NCBI RefSeq assembly: GCF_001939045.1 | Contig: NZ_MKIM01000024.1 | Coordinates: 268,933 to 332,932, forward strand | Length of the DNA stretch: 64,000 nucleotides | Direction: 5' to 3' | DNA from: Rhizobium oryziradicis | GTDB taxonomy: Bacteria > Pseudomonadota > Alphaproteobacteria > Rhizobiales > Rhizobiaceae | Shown: positions 37,809 to 46,839 of the stretch, piece after piece | Numbering within the stretch: the stretch's first letter is position 1 | Layout of the letters: each line of letters opens with the position of its first letter | The notes under the pieces: generated by a model | Told to the model about the DNA's origin: nothing | Seen by the model: the letters and a program-made list of their open reading frames with translations, nothing else | Databases searched by the model: none | Translations under genes and position numbers: made by a program

Positions 37809-39905
37809 TTACCTCTTGCCCTTGAACGAACCACCCGATGGCTTACCGCCCGACGATGGTCCACGGCCACCTGAAGGCTTGCCACCGGTTGGCCGACCGC
37901 CGGAGGGTTTTCCGCCAAAGCTCTTGCCGCCACCCGGCTTGCCACCAAAGGGCTTACCCGAATTTGGACGGCCGCTGTAAGGCTTGTCACCGGCTGGGCG
38001 ATCACCGGCAGGACGACCAGAGTAAGGCCGCTCGCTGCGCGGCGCTTGCTCATCGCGTGGCGGACGATCGCCACGCTCTGAACGCTGCCCATAAGCAGGC
38101 TTACCCCCAAACGCAGGTTTGTCGCCGCGGGCTGGACGATCTCCACGATCCGTGCGATCCCCATAGGAAGATTTGGCGCCGTAGGCTGGCTTAGGGCCAT
38201 AGGCGGGTTTGTCCTCGCGCTGTGTACGTGGGCCTCGGTCGGCGCGGGCATCATAGCTCGGCTTATCACCCCGTGGTGGCCGGTCAGCGCGTTCGCCGCG
38301 ATCTGGCCCCCCACGATCTGGCCATTGACCACGTGACGGACGATCACCCTGCGATGGGCGCTCACCACGGGCGGGTCTATCACCAAAATCACGCTTGGCA
38401 CCAAAGCCCTGACCATCGCGACCGCCACGGCCCTTTGGCTTTTCCTCAACGCCTTCGGCGCGAATCCATTCGCCATCCGCATCACGCGCACGGGTGACCT
38501 GCACGCGCGGCGCGCCCTCTTCTGAGCGGTAAGAATTGCCGCGATCAGGGTTATGCTTGGTCAGCGAGCGGGTTGGCGCGCCATCCTTGGTGCGGCCATA
38601 GCGCTTGCTTTGCGGCGCATCACCAGAGCGGCCCAAAGGAGCGGTCTTTTTGGTCTGATCAACCACAGCGCCTTTTTCAGCCACGGGGCGTGCGCCCGGT
38701 GCCATCCACACATTGGCGGTGCGGCTTTGGCCCATCGGCGGACGCTTGGGCTTGTCAAAGCCACCGGCATCGTCTCTACCATTGTCGCGCTTTGGACCAC
38801 GCGGCTTGTCATCCCACTTGCCTTTTGGCGCATCGCGACGCGTATCCAAACGGCCAAGAGCCTTTTCGCGGGCATCATCACGGCTGCTGTTGCCACCGCG
38901 CTTTTGCGGCTTTTCGCCCCGGCCCCAATCGCCCTTATCGGCTTTTGGCTTGGCCTTGGCAGATCCCTCTTCATCCTCATCATCCGCACCAACGGTGTAG
39001 ATCGGCGCATCGAAATTGGCGTGCGATTCTTCGATCAAACGCGGACCAAGCTGATCGCGCAGCATGCGGCCACGCACTTCCTGCACGCGACCTTCTGCCA
39101 GATCGCCGAGCTGGAACGGACCGTAGGAAATGCGGATCAGGCGGTTGACCTCAAGGCCAAGCGCACCCAGCACGTTCTTGATTTCGCGGTTTTTGCCTTC
39201 GCGCAGACCCATGGTGATCCACACATTGTGGCCCTGGCTGCGGTCCAGCGTCGCGTCAATCGCGCCATACAGCACACCGTCGACGGCAATGCCTTCTTTC
39301 AGCGTGTCCAGCTTGGCCTGATCCACCTCGCCATAGGCGCGAACGCGATAGCGGCGCAGCCAGCCGGTGGTGGGCAATTCCAGCACGCGCGCCAAGCCGC
39401 CATCATTGGTCAAAAGCAGCAGGCCTTCGGTGTTGATGTCGAGACGGCCAATGGACATAACCCGTGGCAGATCATCCGGCAGGTTTTCAAACACTGTCGG
39501 GCGGCCTTCCGGGTCGGAATTGGTGGTCACCAGGCCAGAAGGCTTGTGGTAGAGCCACAGCCGTGTGCGCTCGATGCCGCGAATGGGCTCGCCATCCACT
39601 TCAATGCGATCTGCCATGGTGGCGTTGATCGCTGGCGTTTCCAGCACCTTGCCATTGAGGGCCACGCGGCCTTCCATGATCATGCGCTCCACATCGCGGC
39701 GCGAGGCAATGCCTGCACGCGCGAGAAGCTTGGAGATCCGCTCTGGCTTCAGGGGCGCTTCGCCACTGGCGGCAGCGGGCGCGGGTTTACGCGCCGCTTC
39801 AAGGTCTTTTTTCGACACCTGATTGGCGAATGTCTCAGTGGATGGTTTACGTGTGCGGCCAGCGGGTTTTGAACCCGGCCGCGAGAACTTTTCTTTATCG
39901 GTCAT
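37809..39905 (-). CDS. RluB/RsuA-type pseudouridine synthase with long basic tail
   Basis: The 698-residue protein has an S4 RNA-binding domain (ERISKLLARAGIASRRDVER, residues ~53-72). The catalytic domain has VMSIGRLDINTEGLLLLTND (active Asp in GRLD, near 150) and NREIKNVLGALGLEVNRLIR. From about residue 320 it has a ~380-residue low-complexity tail of Gly, Arg, Lys, Pro and Asp repeats of the form RGDRP/RGDKP/GGKPSGG. Such tails occur in alphaproteobacterial homologs but this one is extreme. Opposite-strand frames over the tail are composition artefacts. Confidence 0.92.
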   Translation of the reverse strand: MTDKEKFSRPGSKPAGRTRKPSTETFANQVSKKDLEAARKPAPAAASGEAPLKPERISKLLARAGIASRRDVERMIMEGRVALNGKVLETPAINATMADRIEVDGEPIRGIERTRLWLYHKPSGLVTTNSDPEGRPTVFENLPDDLPRVMSIGRLDINTEGLLLLTNDGGLARVLELPTTGWLRRYRVRAYGEVDQAKLDTLKEGIAVDGVLYGAIDATLDRSQGHNVWITMGLREGKNREIKNVLGALGLEVNRLIRISYGPFQLGDLAEGRVQEVRGRMLRDQLGPRLIEESHANFDAPIYTVGADDEDEEGSAKAKPKADKGDWGRGEKPQKRGGNSSRDDAREKALGRLDTRRDAPKGKWDDKPRGPKRDNGRDDAGGFDKPKRPPMGQSRTANVWMAPGARPVAEKGAVVDQTKKTAPLGRSGDAPQSKRYGRTKDGAPTRSLTKHNPDRGNSYRSEEGAPRVQVTRARDADGEWIRAEGVEEKPKGRGGRDGQGFGAKRDFGDRPARGERPSQGDRPSRGQWPDRGGPDRGERADRPPRGDKPSYDARADRGPRTQREDKPAYGPKPAYGAKSSYGDRTDRGDRPARGDKPAFGGKPAYGQRSERGDRPPRDEQAPRSERPYSGRPAGDRPAGDKPYSGRPNSGKPFGGKPGGGKSFGGKPSGGRPTGGKPSGGRGPSSGGKPSGGSFKGKR

Positions 39906-39973
39906 TTTTTGCTTGCCTGTCGTTTGCTGTGTCCTATCAGTTCACGACGACTTGGTTAAGTGGAAAGTTGAGT

Positions 39974-40447
39974 ATGACGCAGACAATCCTTCCCATGGGC
40001 CTTCCCATGGGCCGCTTCATGGATGTTGCTCTGAGCGAGGCGCAGGCCGCCGCAAGCCGTGGCGAGGTGCCCATTGGGGCCGTTGTGGTCAAGGATGGCG
40101 CAATCATCGCCCGTGCAGGCAATGAAACCCGCGCCCTCAACGATATCACTGCGCATGCTGAAATTCTGGCCATTCGCCGCGCATCGCAGTTTTTATGCGA
40201 TGAGCGTCTGACCGGAGCGGATCTTTACGTCACACTGGAGCCTTGCACCATGTGCGCCGCCGCCATTTCCTTTGCCCGCATTCGCCGTCTCTATTATGGC
40301 GCGGAAGACCCAAAGGGCGGCGGCGTGCACCATGGTGCCCGGTTTTATGCGCAACCCACCTGCCACCATGCGCCGGAGGTTTATACTGGCATTGGTGAGG
40401 TGGAGTCGGCGGAACTGCTCAAAGAGTTTTTTGCGAAGAGGCGATAA
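39974..40447 (+). CDS. tadA: tRNA adenosine(34) deaminase
   Basis: TadA converts A34 to inosine in tRNA-Arg(ACG). The 157-residue cytidine-deaminase-fold protein shows HAEILAIRRA (zinc His and catalytic Glu) and LEPCTMCAAAI (zinc Cys pair), as in TadA. Start at 39974 (ATG after GAAAGTTGAGT); the frame continues to 39830 without conservation. It is divergent from the pseudouridine synthase gene with a 68-base gap. Confidence 0.93.
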   Translation: MTQTILPMGLPMGRFMDVALSEAQAAASRGEVPIGAVVVKDGAIIARAGNETRALNDITAHAEILAIRRASQFLCDERLTGADLYVTLEPCTMCAAAISFARIRRLYYGAEDPKGGGVHHGARFYAQPTCHHAPEVYTGIGEVESAELLKEFFAKRR

Positions 40448-40501
40448 GGCCCTTCATCAACAGGGCTTCCGACTGCTGGCAAACCGTTCCTCATCTTCTG
40501 T

Positions 40502-40530
40502 GTCATCCTCGGGTCAAGCCCGAGGATGAC
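40502..40530. repeat. CATCCTCGGG palindrome, terminator-like
   Basis: A perfect 12-bp stem (GTCATCCTCGGG / CCCGAGGATGAC) with a TCAAG loop, lying between the convergent tadA and metallo-hydrolase genes. The same palindrome type is widespread between genes in Rhizobiales, so it is both a likely terminator and a repeat. Partial copies of AGGCCCT-like sequence flank it on both sides. Confidence 0.75.
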
Positions 40531-40595
40531 TCGAGGAAACGTTTTTCATCTTTGTCTTTAACCTGAGGCCCTGCTGACACAAGGCCTCCTTCTCA

Positions 40596-41582
40596 TCAAA
40601 TATCAAACTGATAGCTTTTCGGCACGAACCGATAGCCCGTATCCAGCTTTTCCACATAGCCAACCGATGGAAACGGCATGTGATAGCCGAGGAAGGCAAC
40701 CCGGTCTGCGGCCACCATATCAAACACCTGCTTGCGGGTGCTTGCAGCCGCTGCCTTATCCATATCAAACTTCACTTCCCAATCGGGCCGTTGCAGCGAT
40801 AAAACAAAATGGTTGGCGGTATCGGCGGCTAGAATCAATTGCTTTCCTTGCGATTCAACCCGATAAATCATATGGCCGGGAGAATGGCCAAAGGCCGCCT
40901 CACCATGAATGCCGGAGACGACATCGCCACCCGCATCCCCTAGAAAGGTGATTTTCTCAGCCAGAGGCTTCACATTGGCCAGCACGCCTTTTTGTCCGCC
41001 AGCGGCGGCTGTGCCCTCACGGGCAGGGTTCACCCAGAAATCATATTCGCGCTGACCAGTCACGTAGCGGGCGTTGGCAAAGGCAGGCTTGCCCTTTTCC
41101 ATCAAGCCGCCAATGTGATCGCCATGCATGTGGGTGAGCACCACAATGGACACATCTTCCGGCGCATAGCCAGCCGCCATCATGCCTTCGCTCAAACGGC
41201 CCATGCCATTGGCCCGGCCCTGCTCGCCCATGCCGGTATCAAACAGGATGACATCGGAGCCGGTGTTGATCAGCACGGGTGAAAACCCGTTGACGAATGC
41301 ATCAGTGGGTAGAAAATTCTGCTTGAGAAGCGCTGAAACCGTCTCTGGCTTTTGGTCAGTACCAAAAGTTTCACCTGGTGCTCCAGACTGCCGGGCACCA
41401 TCCTTGATCACCACCACCTCAAACGTCCCAACCTTGAAGCGGTGAGTTTCGGGCGGCATGGCATGATTTATGTTCATTGATGTTCCACTTTGGGCAAGGG
41501 CCGTGCGCACCATCACAGCCGGAGCGGCCAGCGCACTCAAGGCGGCACCGGCCATCATTGTTCGTCTGTCCATCGAAACCAT
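40596..41582 (-). CDS. Exported MBL-fold metallo-hydrolase
   Basis: The 328-residue protein has a Tat-type leader (MDRRTMMAGAALSALAAPAV, with twin Arg) and the metallo-beta-lactamase zinc motif THMHGDHIGG (HxHxDH), followed by later His and Asp ligands in FGHSPGHM and LAADTANHF. The ATG at 41582 follows GGAGG by 6 bases. The fold is shared by lactonases, quorum-quenching enzymes, beta-lactamases and others; this is closest in style to lactonase-like members, but the substrate is unknown. Confidence 0.85.
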   Translation of the reverse strand: MVSMDRRTMMAGAALSALAAPAVMVRTALAQSGTSMNINHAMPPETHRFKVGTFEVVVIKDGARQSGAPGETFGTDQKPETVSALLKQNFLPTDAFVNGFSPVLINTGSDVILFDTGMGEQGRANGMGRLSEGMMAAGYAPEDVSIVVLTHMHGDHIGGLMEKGKPAFANARYVTGQREYDFWVNPAREGTAAAGGQKGVLANVKPLAEKITFLGDAGGDVVSGIHGEAAFGHSPGHMIYRVESQGKQLILAADTANHFVLSLQRPDWEVKFDMDKAAAASTRKQVFDMVAADRVAFLGYHMPFPSVGYVEKLDTGYRFVPKSYQFDI

Positions 41583-41817
41583 AGAAACCTCCACATCCAT
41601 CCCACAACAACTCGGGGAGATAGGGCAGCATCACCGGAAGGAAAGCCTGATCACGTATCCGTGATGGCCGTCGAACACAAACTCGAACACAAAAAAGTGC
41701 CATTGGCATCGGCGTTTTTCCGGCTTACAAAGCGATCGCTTTTAAACAGGGTCTCGCAATTTAAAGTCTGGGTTAAAGTCTGGGTTGCCGAGACACCGAT
41801 TTTCCGGTCACATCTTC

Positions 41818-43236
41818 ATGAATCGTATTGTTCCCCTGATCCTTGCCGTTGCCTTGTTCATGGAAAACATGGATTCGACCGTGATAGCGACGGCCCTTCC
41901 CGCCATCGCCCATGATTTGGGTGTCGGGCCGATCACGCTGAAACTGGCCCTGACTGCTTATATGGTGGCACTGGCAATTTTTATTCCGGTCAGCGGCTGG
42001 ATGGCCGACAAATTTGGGGCCAAGCTGATTTTTCGCTCCGCCATCGTGGTTTTTACCATCGGCTCAATCTGCTGCGCAATCTCAAGCTCATTGTTTGAGT
42101 TTGTCGGCGCACGCTTTCTGCAAGGCATTGGCGGTGCCATGATGACGCCGGTGGGCCGCCTTGTGCTGCTGCGCACCACCAAGCGCGAAGAACTGGTGTC
42201 GGCCATGGCGCTTTTGACCATTCCGGCGCTGGTTGGCCCGCTGGCTGGACCGCCGATTGGCGGCTTCATTACCACCTATTTCACCTGGCACTGGATTTTT
42301 CTCATCAACGTACCCATCAGCGTGGTGGGCATCATCCTGGCCACCATTTACCTGCCAGAAATCGAGACCATCAAAACCGCGCCGATTGATTATATTGGCT
42401 TTGCCCTGACCTCGCTCGCCGCCTCTGGCGTGGTATTCGGCTTGTCGGTTATCAGCCTGCCCGCGCTGCCACCGGAAATTGGCATTGCCGCCGTGATCAT
42501 CGGTGTTTTGTGTGGCGGCTATTATATCATTCACGCCCGCCGCCATCCCGCCCCTTTGCTCAACCTCAATCTGTTTCGCAAGCCTGCCTTTCGCGCGGCA
42601 CAAACAGGTGGCACGATTTTCCGCATCTCCACCGGGGCCATTCCCTTTCTCATGCCGCTGATGCTGCAACTGGGCTTTGGCATGACACCGTTTGAATCAG
42701 GCATGACCACTTTCGTCGGCGCCATCGGAGCCATCACCACAAAATTCATGGCCAAGCGCGTCTTTGCCGCTGCCGGTTTTCGCACCGTGCTGATCACGGC
42801 GGCCATTGCCGGATCGGCTACCACCTTCATGAACGCCTTTTTCACGCCGCAAACGCCGCATGCTCTGCTGATGTTCTTTCTGCTTGTCTCCGGTTTTTGC
42901 CGCTCATTCTTTTTCACCGGCACCAATGCGCTGGGCTACGCCGATATTGATAACGTTGAAGCCAGCCAGGCCACCTCGATTGCCTCGGTACTGCAGCAAG
43001 TCAGCCTTGCGCTGGGCGTTGCCTGCGCTGCCTTTATTCTGGAGGCCAGCACCACATTAACCGGCGACCACCTCAGCCTTGGTGATTTTCATCTGGCCTT
43101 TGCTGTGGTGGCGCTTCTGTCGCTGGCTGCCGCCATTCCCTATATCCGGCTCTCAAAAGATGCCGGAGCAGATGTTTCCGGCCACCGCAAACCCGTTGTG
43201 GTCGCAGCTGTTGCGGAAAATGCTCCGGTGAAGTGA
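41818..43236 (+). CDS. MFS exporter of the DHA2 (14-helix) type
   Basis: The 472-residue protein has about fourteen membrane helices and the DHA2 signature DSTVIATALPAIAHDLG in helix 1 (around residues 18-34), followed by SGWMADKFGAKLIFRS (motif A). Members export drugs, antiseptics or metabolites; the substrate is unknown. Start at 41818 (ATG) with a poor Shine-Dalgarno; an in-frame alternative begins at 41785. Confidence 0.88.
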   Translation: MNRIVPLILAVALFMENMDSTVIATALPAIAHDLGVGPITLKLALTAYMVALAIFIPVSGWMADKFGAKLIFRSAIVVFTIGSICCAISSSLFEFVGARFLQGIGGAMMTPVGRLVLLRTTKREELVSAMALLTIPALVGPLAGPPIGGFITTYFTWHWIFLINVPISVVGIILATIYLPEIETIKTAPIDYIGFALTSLAASGVVFGLSVISLPALPPEIGIAAVIIGVLCGGYYIIHARRHPAPLLNLNLFRKPAFRAAQTGGTIFRISTGAIPFLMPLMLQLGFGMTPFESGMTTFVGAIGAITTKFMAKRVFAAAGFRTVLITAAIAGSATTFMNAFFTPQTPHALLMFFLLVSGFCRSFFFTGTNALGYADIDNVEASQATSIASVLQQVSLALGVACAAFILEASTTLTGDHLSLGDFHLAFAVVALLSLAAAIPYIRLSKDAGADVSGHRKPVVVAAVAENAPVK

Positions 43237-43239
43237 GGG

Positions 43240-43623
43240 TTATTCCGCGCGTTCACACACTGCAGACAGCTTGTTGCCATCGGGATCACGCACATAACAG
43301 GCATAGAAGTGCTCGTGAAATGGCCGAAGCCCCGGCGCACCTTCATCCGCTCCACCATTGGCAAGTGCCGCTGCATGGAAGGATGCGACAGCAGCACGGC
43401 TTGGCGCTTCGAGCGTTACCATAGATCCGTTGCCAAAGCTGGCGGGCTTGCCGTCATAGGGTGTCAAAACCCACAGACGGCAGCGTGTGTCGGACGGGTA
43501 CGCGTAGCCAAGCTCGTCATCTTCCGTCACCCGTCGCTCTATTCCAAGCGTCGCCAGAGCCGCATCATAAAAGCGTCCAGAGCGCTCCAGATCTGTGGCA
43601 CCAAGCGTGACGTAGAGCAACAT
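43240..43623 (-). CDS. VOC-superfamily (glyoxalase-like) protein
   Basis: The 127-residue protein has the paired beta-alpha-beta-beta-beta modules of the vicinal oxygen chelate fold: LYVTLGATDLERSGRFYDAA at residues ~2-21 and FYACYVRDPDGNKLSAVCER near the end (metal Glu equivalent uncertain). These range from glyoxalase to dioxygenases and fosfomycin resistance enzymes. It overlaps rlmE by one base (TGATG), so translation is coupled. Confidence 0.85.
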   Translation of the reverse strand: MLLYVTLGATDLERSGRFYDAALATLGIERRVTEDDELGYAYPSDTRCRLWVLTPYDGKPASFGNGSMVTLEAPSRAAVASFHAAALANGGADEGAPGLRPFHEHFYACYVRDPDGNKLSAVCERAE

Positions 43624-44408
43624 CAGCTCTGATCTTCGTCCGCAGGAACATCTTCGCGCGGATCATAGGGCAAATCATCAAACGCGCCGTCATCTTCCTG
43701 CGATGGCAGACCGACCCGCTTGCCTTTGAACCCCTTGGCCAGCAAGAACATCTCAACCGATTCCTGCCGCGACGACGCGGGCTTGATATGCATGACCTGG
43801 CGGAAATTCTGCTTTAGCATATTCAGCAGGTCTTTTTCCGTGCCGCCCTGGAAGGTTTTCGCCAGAAAATGGCCGCCCTCTGCCAGCACTTCCACAGCAA
43901 AATAGGCCGCCACCTCGCACAAATGCATGGTGCGAATATGGTCGGTTTTCTGATGGCCCGTTGTTGGCGCTGCCATATCGGAAATCACCAGATCCGGCAC
44001 ACCGCCCACCGCTTCCATCAATTTGGCAGGTGCTTCGGGGTCAAGAAAGTCCAATTGCAGGATTTTCACACCCGGCAACTGCGTCATTTCCAAAAAGTCG
44101 ATCGCGGCGACGCGAATATCATCATCGGTCGAATTGGTGACATTGGCGGCAATCTGCGACCAACTGCCAGGGGCTGCCCCCAAGTCGATAATGCGTTTGG
44201 CCCCTTTGAGAATATTGTGCTTCTCATCAATTTCCAGCAGCTTGAAGGCCGCACGGGCGCGATAACCCTCCAGCTTGGCGCGCTGCACATAGGGGTCATT
44301 GATATGGCGCTCCAGCCAGCGTCTGGACGATGCCTTCAGCTTGCCTTTTTTGACCTTCTGGCCCAGTTTACGCCCGGTGCGATTGCCGCCAATGGGTGGT
44401 TTCACCAT
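43623..44408 (-). CDS. rlmE: 23S rRNA (uridine2552-2'-O)-methyltransferase
   Basis: RlmE (RrmJ/FtsJ) methylates U2552 in the ribosomal A loop. The 261-residue protein has the SAM site [15 protein letters not shown] around residues 74-88, DFLEM, the catalytic Asp in [11 protein letters not shown], and [10 protein letters not shown]-terminal ~35 residues are basic. Longer than E. coli RlmE (209) because of terminal extensions. Confidence 0.94.
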   Translation of the reverse strand: MVKPPIGGNRTGRKLGQKVKKGKLKASSRRWLERHINDPYVQRAKLEGYRARAAFKLLEIDEKHNILKGAKRIIDLGAAPGSWSQIAANVTNSTDDDIRVAAIDFLEMTQLPGVKILQLDFLDPEAPAKLMEAVGGVPDLVISDMAAPTTGHQKTDHIRTMHLCEVAAYFAVEVLAEGGHFLAKTFQGGTEKDLLNMLKQNFRQVMHIKPASSRQESVEMFLLAKGFKGKRVGLPSQEDDGAFDDLPYDPREDVPADEDQS

Positions 44409-44467
44409 GGATTTTACTCAACTTTCTCTCAAACCGCTGCCACCATGGGCGCGGTCACTATACTATC

Positions 44468-44573
44468 GCATTTCCAAAACGAAAAACCGCTTCACACTTT
44501 TTCTGGAAATAGCTTTCGTCTGCGCATTTCCGAACCGAAAAACCGTTTCACACTTTTTCTGGAAATGCTTTGC
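44468..44573 (-). repeat. Two tandem ~50-bp repeats
   Basis: Two near-identical units at 44468-44517 and 44523-44573 (period 55 bases) share GCATTTCC, GAAAAACCG and TTCACACTTTTTCTGGAAAT. Unit 2 runs into the 3' end of the exopolyphosphatase gene: the last residues KAFPEKV and the stop codon are within it. Each unit can pair GCATTTCC with GGAAATGC. Confidence 0.85.
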
Positions 44574-46242
44574 CCCCATGCAGTCTTCGGCTGCGATTGC
44601 GCCGCCACACACCGTCATCCGCCATCATGTCCGTCAACAAGCCTTCGCGCAAACCGCGATCCGCCACGCGCATGCGGGTTGACGGCCAGCGGCGGCGGAT
44701 AGCCTCCAAAATTGCGCAGCCCGCCAGCACCAGATCGGCTCGATCCGGCCCAATGCAGGCATTGGCCGCACGGCTTTGATAATCCCAGGACAGCAGTTTC
44801 GCCTGCATGGCAGAAACCTCATCATCACTGAGCCAAAGGCCATCCACCCGGCGGCGATCATAGCGCGGCAAATCCAGATGCACCCCGGCAAGCGTGGTCA
44901 CGGTGCCCGATGTGCCAATCAGGTGAAAATCCTCATCCACTGATGCATGGCCAAAGGTGGCAATCGGCGGGCAATCAAATTGTGCCAACATGCCCGTCAC
45001 TTCGGCAATCATGCCTTCAAACACCGCAGGCGTCACATCGCGTCCACCGTGGCGCTCGGACAAGGTCACCACACCCACCGGCAACGATGTCCAATGGGTG
45101 ATATGGTTGGCCAGACGGCTGGACCGATGATCCTGAATACGAATGACCGCGATTTCCGAAGAGCCGCCACCAATATCAAACAGCACCACCGAGCGCGTTT
45201 CACGCCCCACCAGCGACGAGCAACCAGACACCGCCAAGCGCGCCTCTGTCTCGCGGTTGATAATTTCCAGATCCAGCCCGGTTTCACGCTTCACCCGCGC
45301 CAGAAACTCTTCGCCATTGGCGGCAGCGCGGCAGGCCTCGGTGGCAATCAGGCGTTTGCGGCGCAATTCAACACTGTTGAGCTTGCTAGCGCAGACTTTC
45401 AGTGCCTCGACGGCCCGATCCATGGCATCTTCCGACAGCCGACCAGAGGCCGCAAGCCCCTCACCCAGCCGAACGATGCGTGAGAAAGCATCCACCACCC
45501 GGAACTGACCAGGGCGGGTTGGCTGCGCAATCAGCAAACGGCAATTGTTGGTGCCGAGGTCAAGCGCTGCATAAAACTCGGCGGGATGCTCATCGCCAAA
45601 ATAATGATGCGTGTGGCTGTGGCCGCGCTGCTCCGCCCGTGGTTTATCATGCCCATGGCGGCTGCGCGCCTGCACGGCATCTCCACCGCCCGCCTTGTGC
45701 GCATGGGCCGCAGGAGGAACATAGCTCGGCGAATGCTGCTTGGCCTGCACGGTCTTGCCGGGCTGCAATGGACGCACCAGCCCGGCCTTGACGGCACGCC
45801 CCTTGCGCCGACGCTTCGATGCCTTGCTGCGGCCATCCGCGACACCCTGCACGCCCGCAAGCCCCGAGCCACCGGAAAGCGCAGCTTTATGCCCATTCGC
45901 CGCAGAGAGTTCTCTGGCGTGGGCACCATCACTTGCAACAGGATTTGGACTTGAAACAGGATTGGGGTGCGCACCTGCCTGCAGATGTGACACTGCTGGC
46001 TGTTGGCCGCGATTCTTTCTCCGACGCTTACGCTTTTTGGCAGGCGTCTGTTGATCGCTCTCTATAGGGCGTCGTTCCGAGACAGCTTGCACTGTCCGGT
46101 CACCAGTCACAGGGGCTGCAGGCGGTCCGGCCTTGTGGCCTTTGCGTCTACCCCTGCCGCGACGAGAGGGTTTGCCCCCCGCACGGTCTGCCTTCGACGC
46201 CCCGTCATTTGGCGGCTTATCGCCACTACCGGGGTCTACCAC
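44548..46242 (-). CDS. Ppx/GppA exopolyphosphatase with basic N-terminal extension
   Basis: The 564-residue protein has a low-complexity basic N-terminal part (~residues 1-215, with RRGRGRRKGHKAG and KKRKRRRKNRG clusters). The ASKHA-type phosphatase domain follows, with ALDLGTNNCRLLIAQPTR (~223-240), FDIGGGSSEIAVI and EACRAAANGEEF. Ppx/GppA enzymes hydrolyse polyphosphate or pppGpp. The basic extension might bind RNA or polyphosphate. Start is a GTG at 46242 with GGAAG upstream. It is preceded by a 365-base gap before the tRNA. Confidence 0.9.
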   Translation of the reverse strand: MVDPGSGDKPPNDGASKADRAGGKPSRRGRGRRKGHKAGPPAAPVTGDRTVQAVSERRPIESDQQTPAKKRKRRRKNRGQQPAVSHLQAGAHPNPVSSPNPVASDGAHARELSAANGHKAALSGGSGLAGVQGVADGRSKASKRRRKGRAVKAGLVRPLQPGKTVQAKQHSPSYVPPAAHAHKAGGGDAVQARSRHGHDKPRAEQRGHSHTHHYFGDEHPAEFYAALDLGTNNCRLLIAQPTRPGQFRVVDAFSRIVRLGEGLAASGRLSEDAMDRAVEALKVCASKLNSVELRRKRLIATEACRAAANGEEFLARVKRETGLDLEIINRETEARLAVSGCSSLVGRETRSVVLFDIGGGSSEIAVIRIQDHRSSRLANHITHWTSLPVGVVTLSERHGGRDVTPAVFEGMIAEVTGMLAQFDCPPIATFGHASVDEDFHLIGTSGTVTTLAGVHLDLPRYDRRRVDGLWLSDDEVSAMQAKLLSWDYQSRAANACIGPDRADLVLAGCAILEAIRRRWPSTRMRVADRGLREGLLTDMMADDGVWRRNRSRRLHGGKAFPEKV

Positions 46243-46547
46243 TGAAGTCTTCCATAACGCCGCGCACCACCTTATAGTCGGTGTGCCGCTGGCGATTGCT
46301 TGATTTTCGTTGGTAAAATTGTAGCAGGCTAACCAAGCTTCTCCAAACGCTTTTTAAAACGCCTGTATAACCACGGCCCTCACGCCACCCCTTCGAAAAA
46401 AATCAAACCCCGACCCGGCATTTCCCCCCCATCCAACACCAGCACAACATATTCAATATAAACAATATTTTAAAGGTAAACACCTCGGAAAAATGCCTGA
46501 TCCAGCCCACCCGTGCCAGAACACAGGAATTTTCTGAAAAAAGACAG

Positions 46548-46575
46548 TTGCAATCACCGGACATTTGTTTATAAG
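46548..46575 (+). promoter_or_regulatory. Probable tRNA-Gln promoter (gap 46243-46607)
   Basis: TTGCAA at 46548 and TATAAG at 46570 are 16 bases apart and end 32 bases before the tRNA. The rest of the 365-base gap is A/T-rich, with no coding frame supported. Confidence 0.5.
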
Positions 46576-46607
46576 CCCGTTTCATCAGACGGCAACGCCG
46601 CCCTTGC

Positions 46608-46681
46608 TGGGGAATAGTTCAACGGTAGAACGACGGACTCTGACTCCGTTAATCTTGGTTCGAATCCAGGTTCCCCAGCCA
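46608..46681 (+). tRNA. tRNA-Gln (anticodon CTG)
   Basis: Acceptor arm TGGGGAA/TTCCCCA, D-arm with AGTTCAACGGTAGAA, an anticodon stem ACGGA/TCCGT around the loop CTCTGAC, and the GGTTCGAATCC T-loop. The anticodon CTG reads CAG (Gln). CCA is encoded. A tyrosine integrase gene begins about 110-160 bases after it, so this tRNA is the probable attachment site of the island. Confidence 0.95.
46655..46681 (+). other. Probable attL (tRNA-Gln 3' end)
   Basis: Tyrosine integrases of genomic islands usually recombine at the 3' end of a tRNA and leave a direct repeat of it at the other end. The T-arm and acceptor 3' strand here would be the left core. No second copy was found to the right up to 64000, so attR should lie outside the window. 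Confidence 0.5.
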
Positions 46682-46839
46682 ATTCTCCCTAAAAGCTCTT
46701 AATTCCTTGATTTTCCAGTCGTGCCGGATATCGTTTTGGCATCATTGGCGACCTGATGCCCAGAACTGATGCCCAAAGGTGATGCCCACGACGCTTGAGC
46801 GCGGTGGACATGCCATGGGCAAAAGACAGGGCATTCGTC

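Noticed and set aside
38553..39872. Long plus-strand frame (439 codons) opposite the pseudouridine synthase
   Set aside because: It is antisense to a well-supported gene with strongly repetitive, GC-rich composition, which opens long frames by chance; no domain was recognised.
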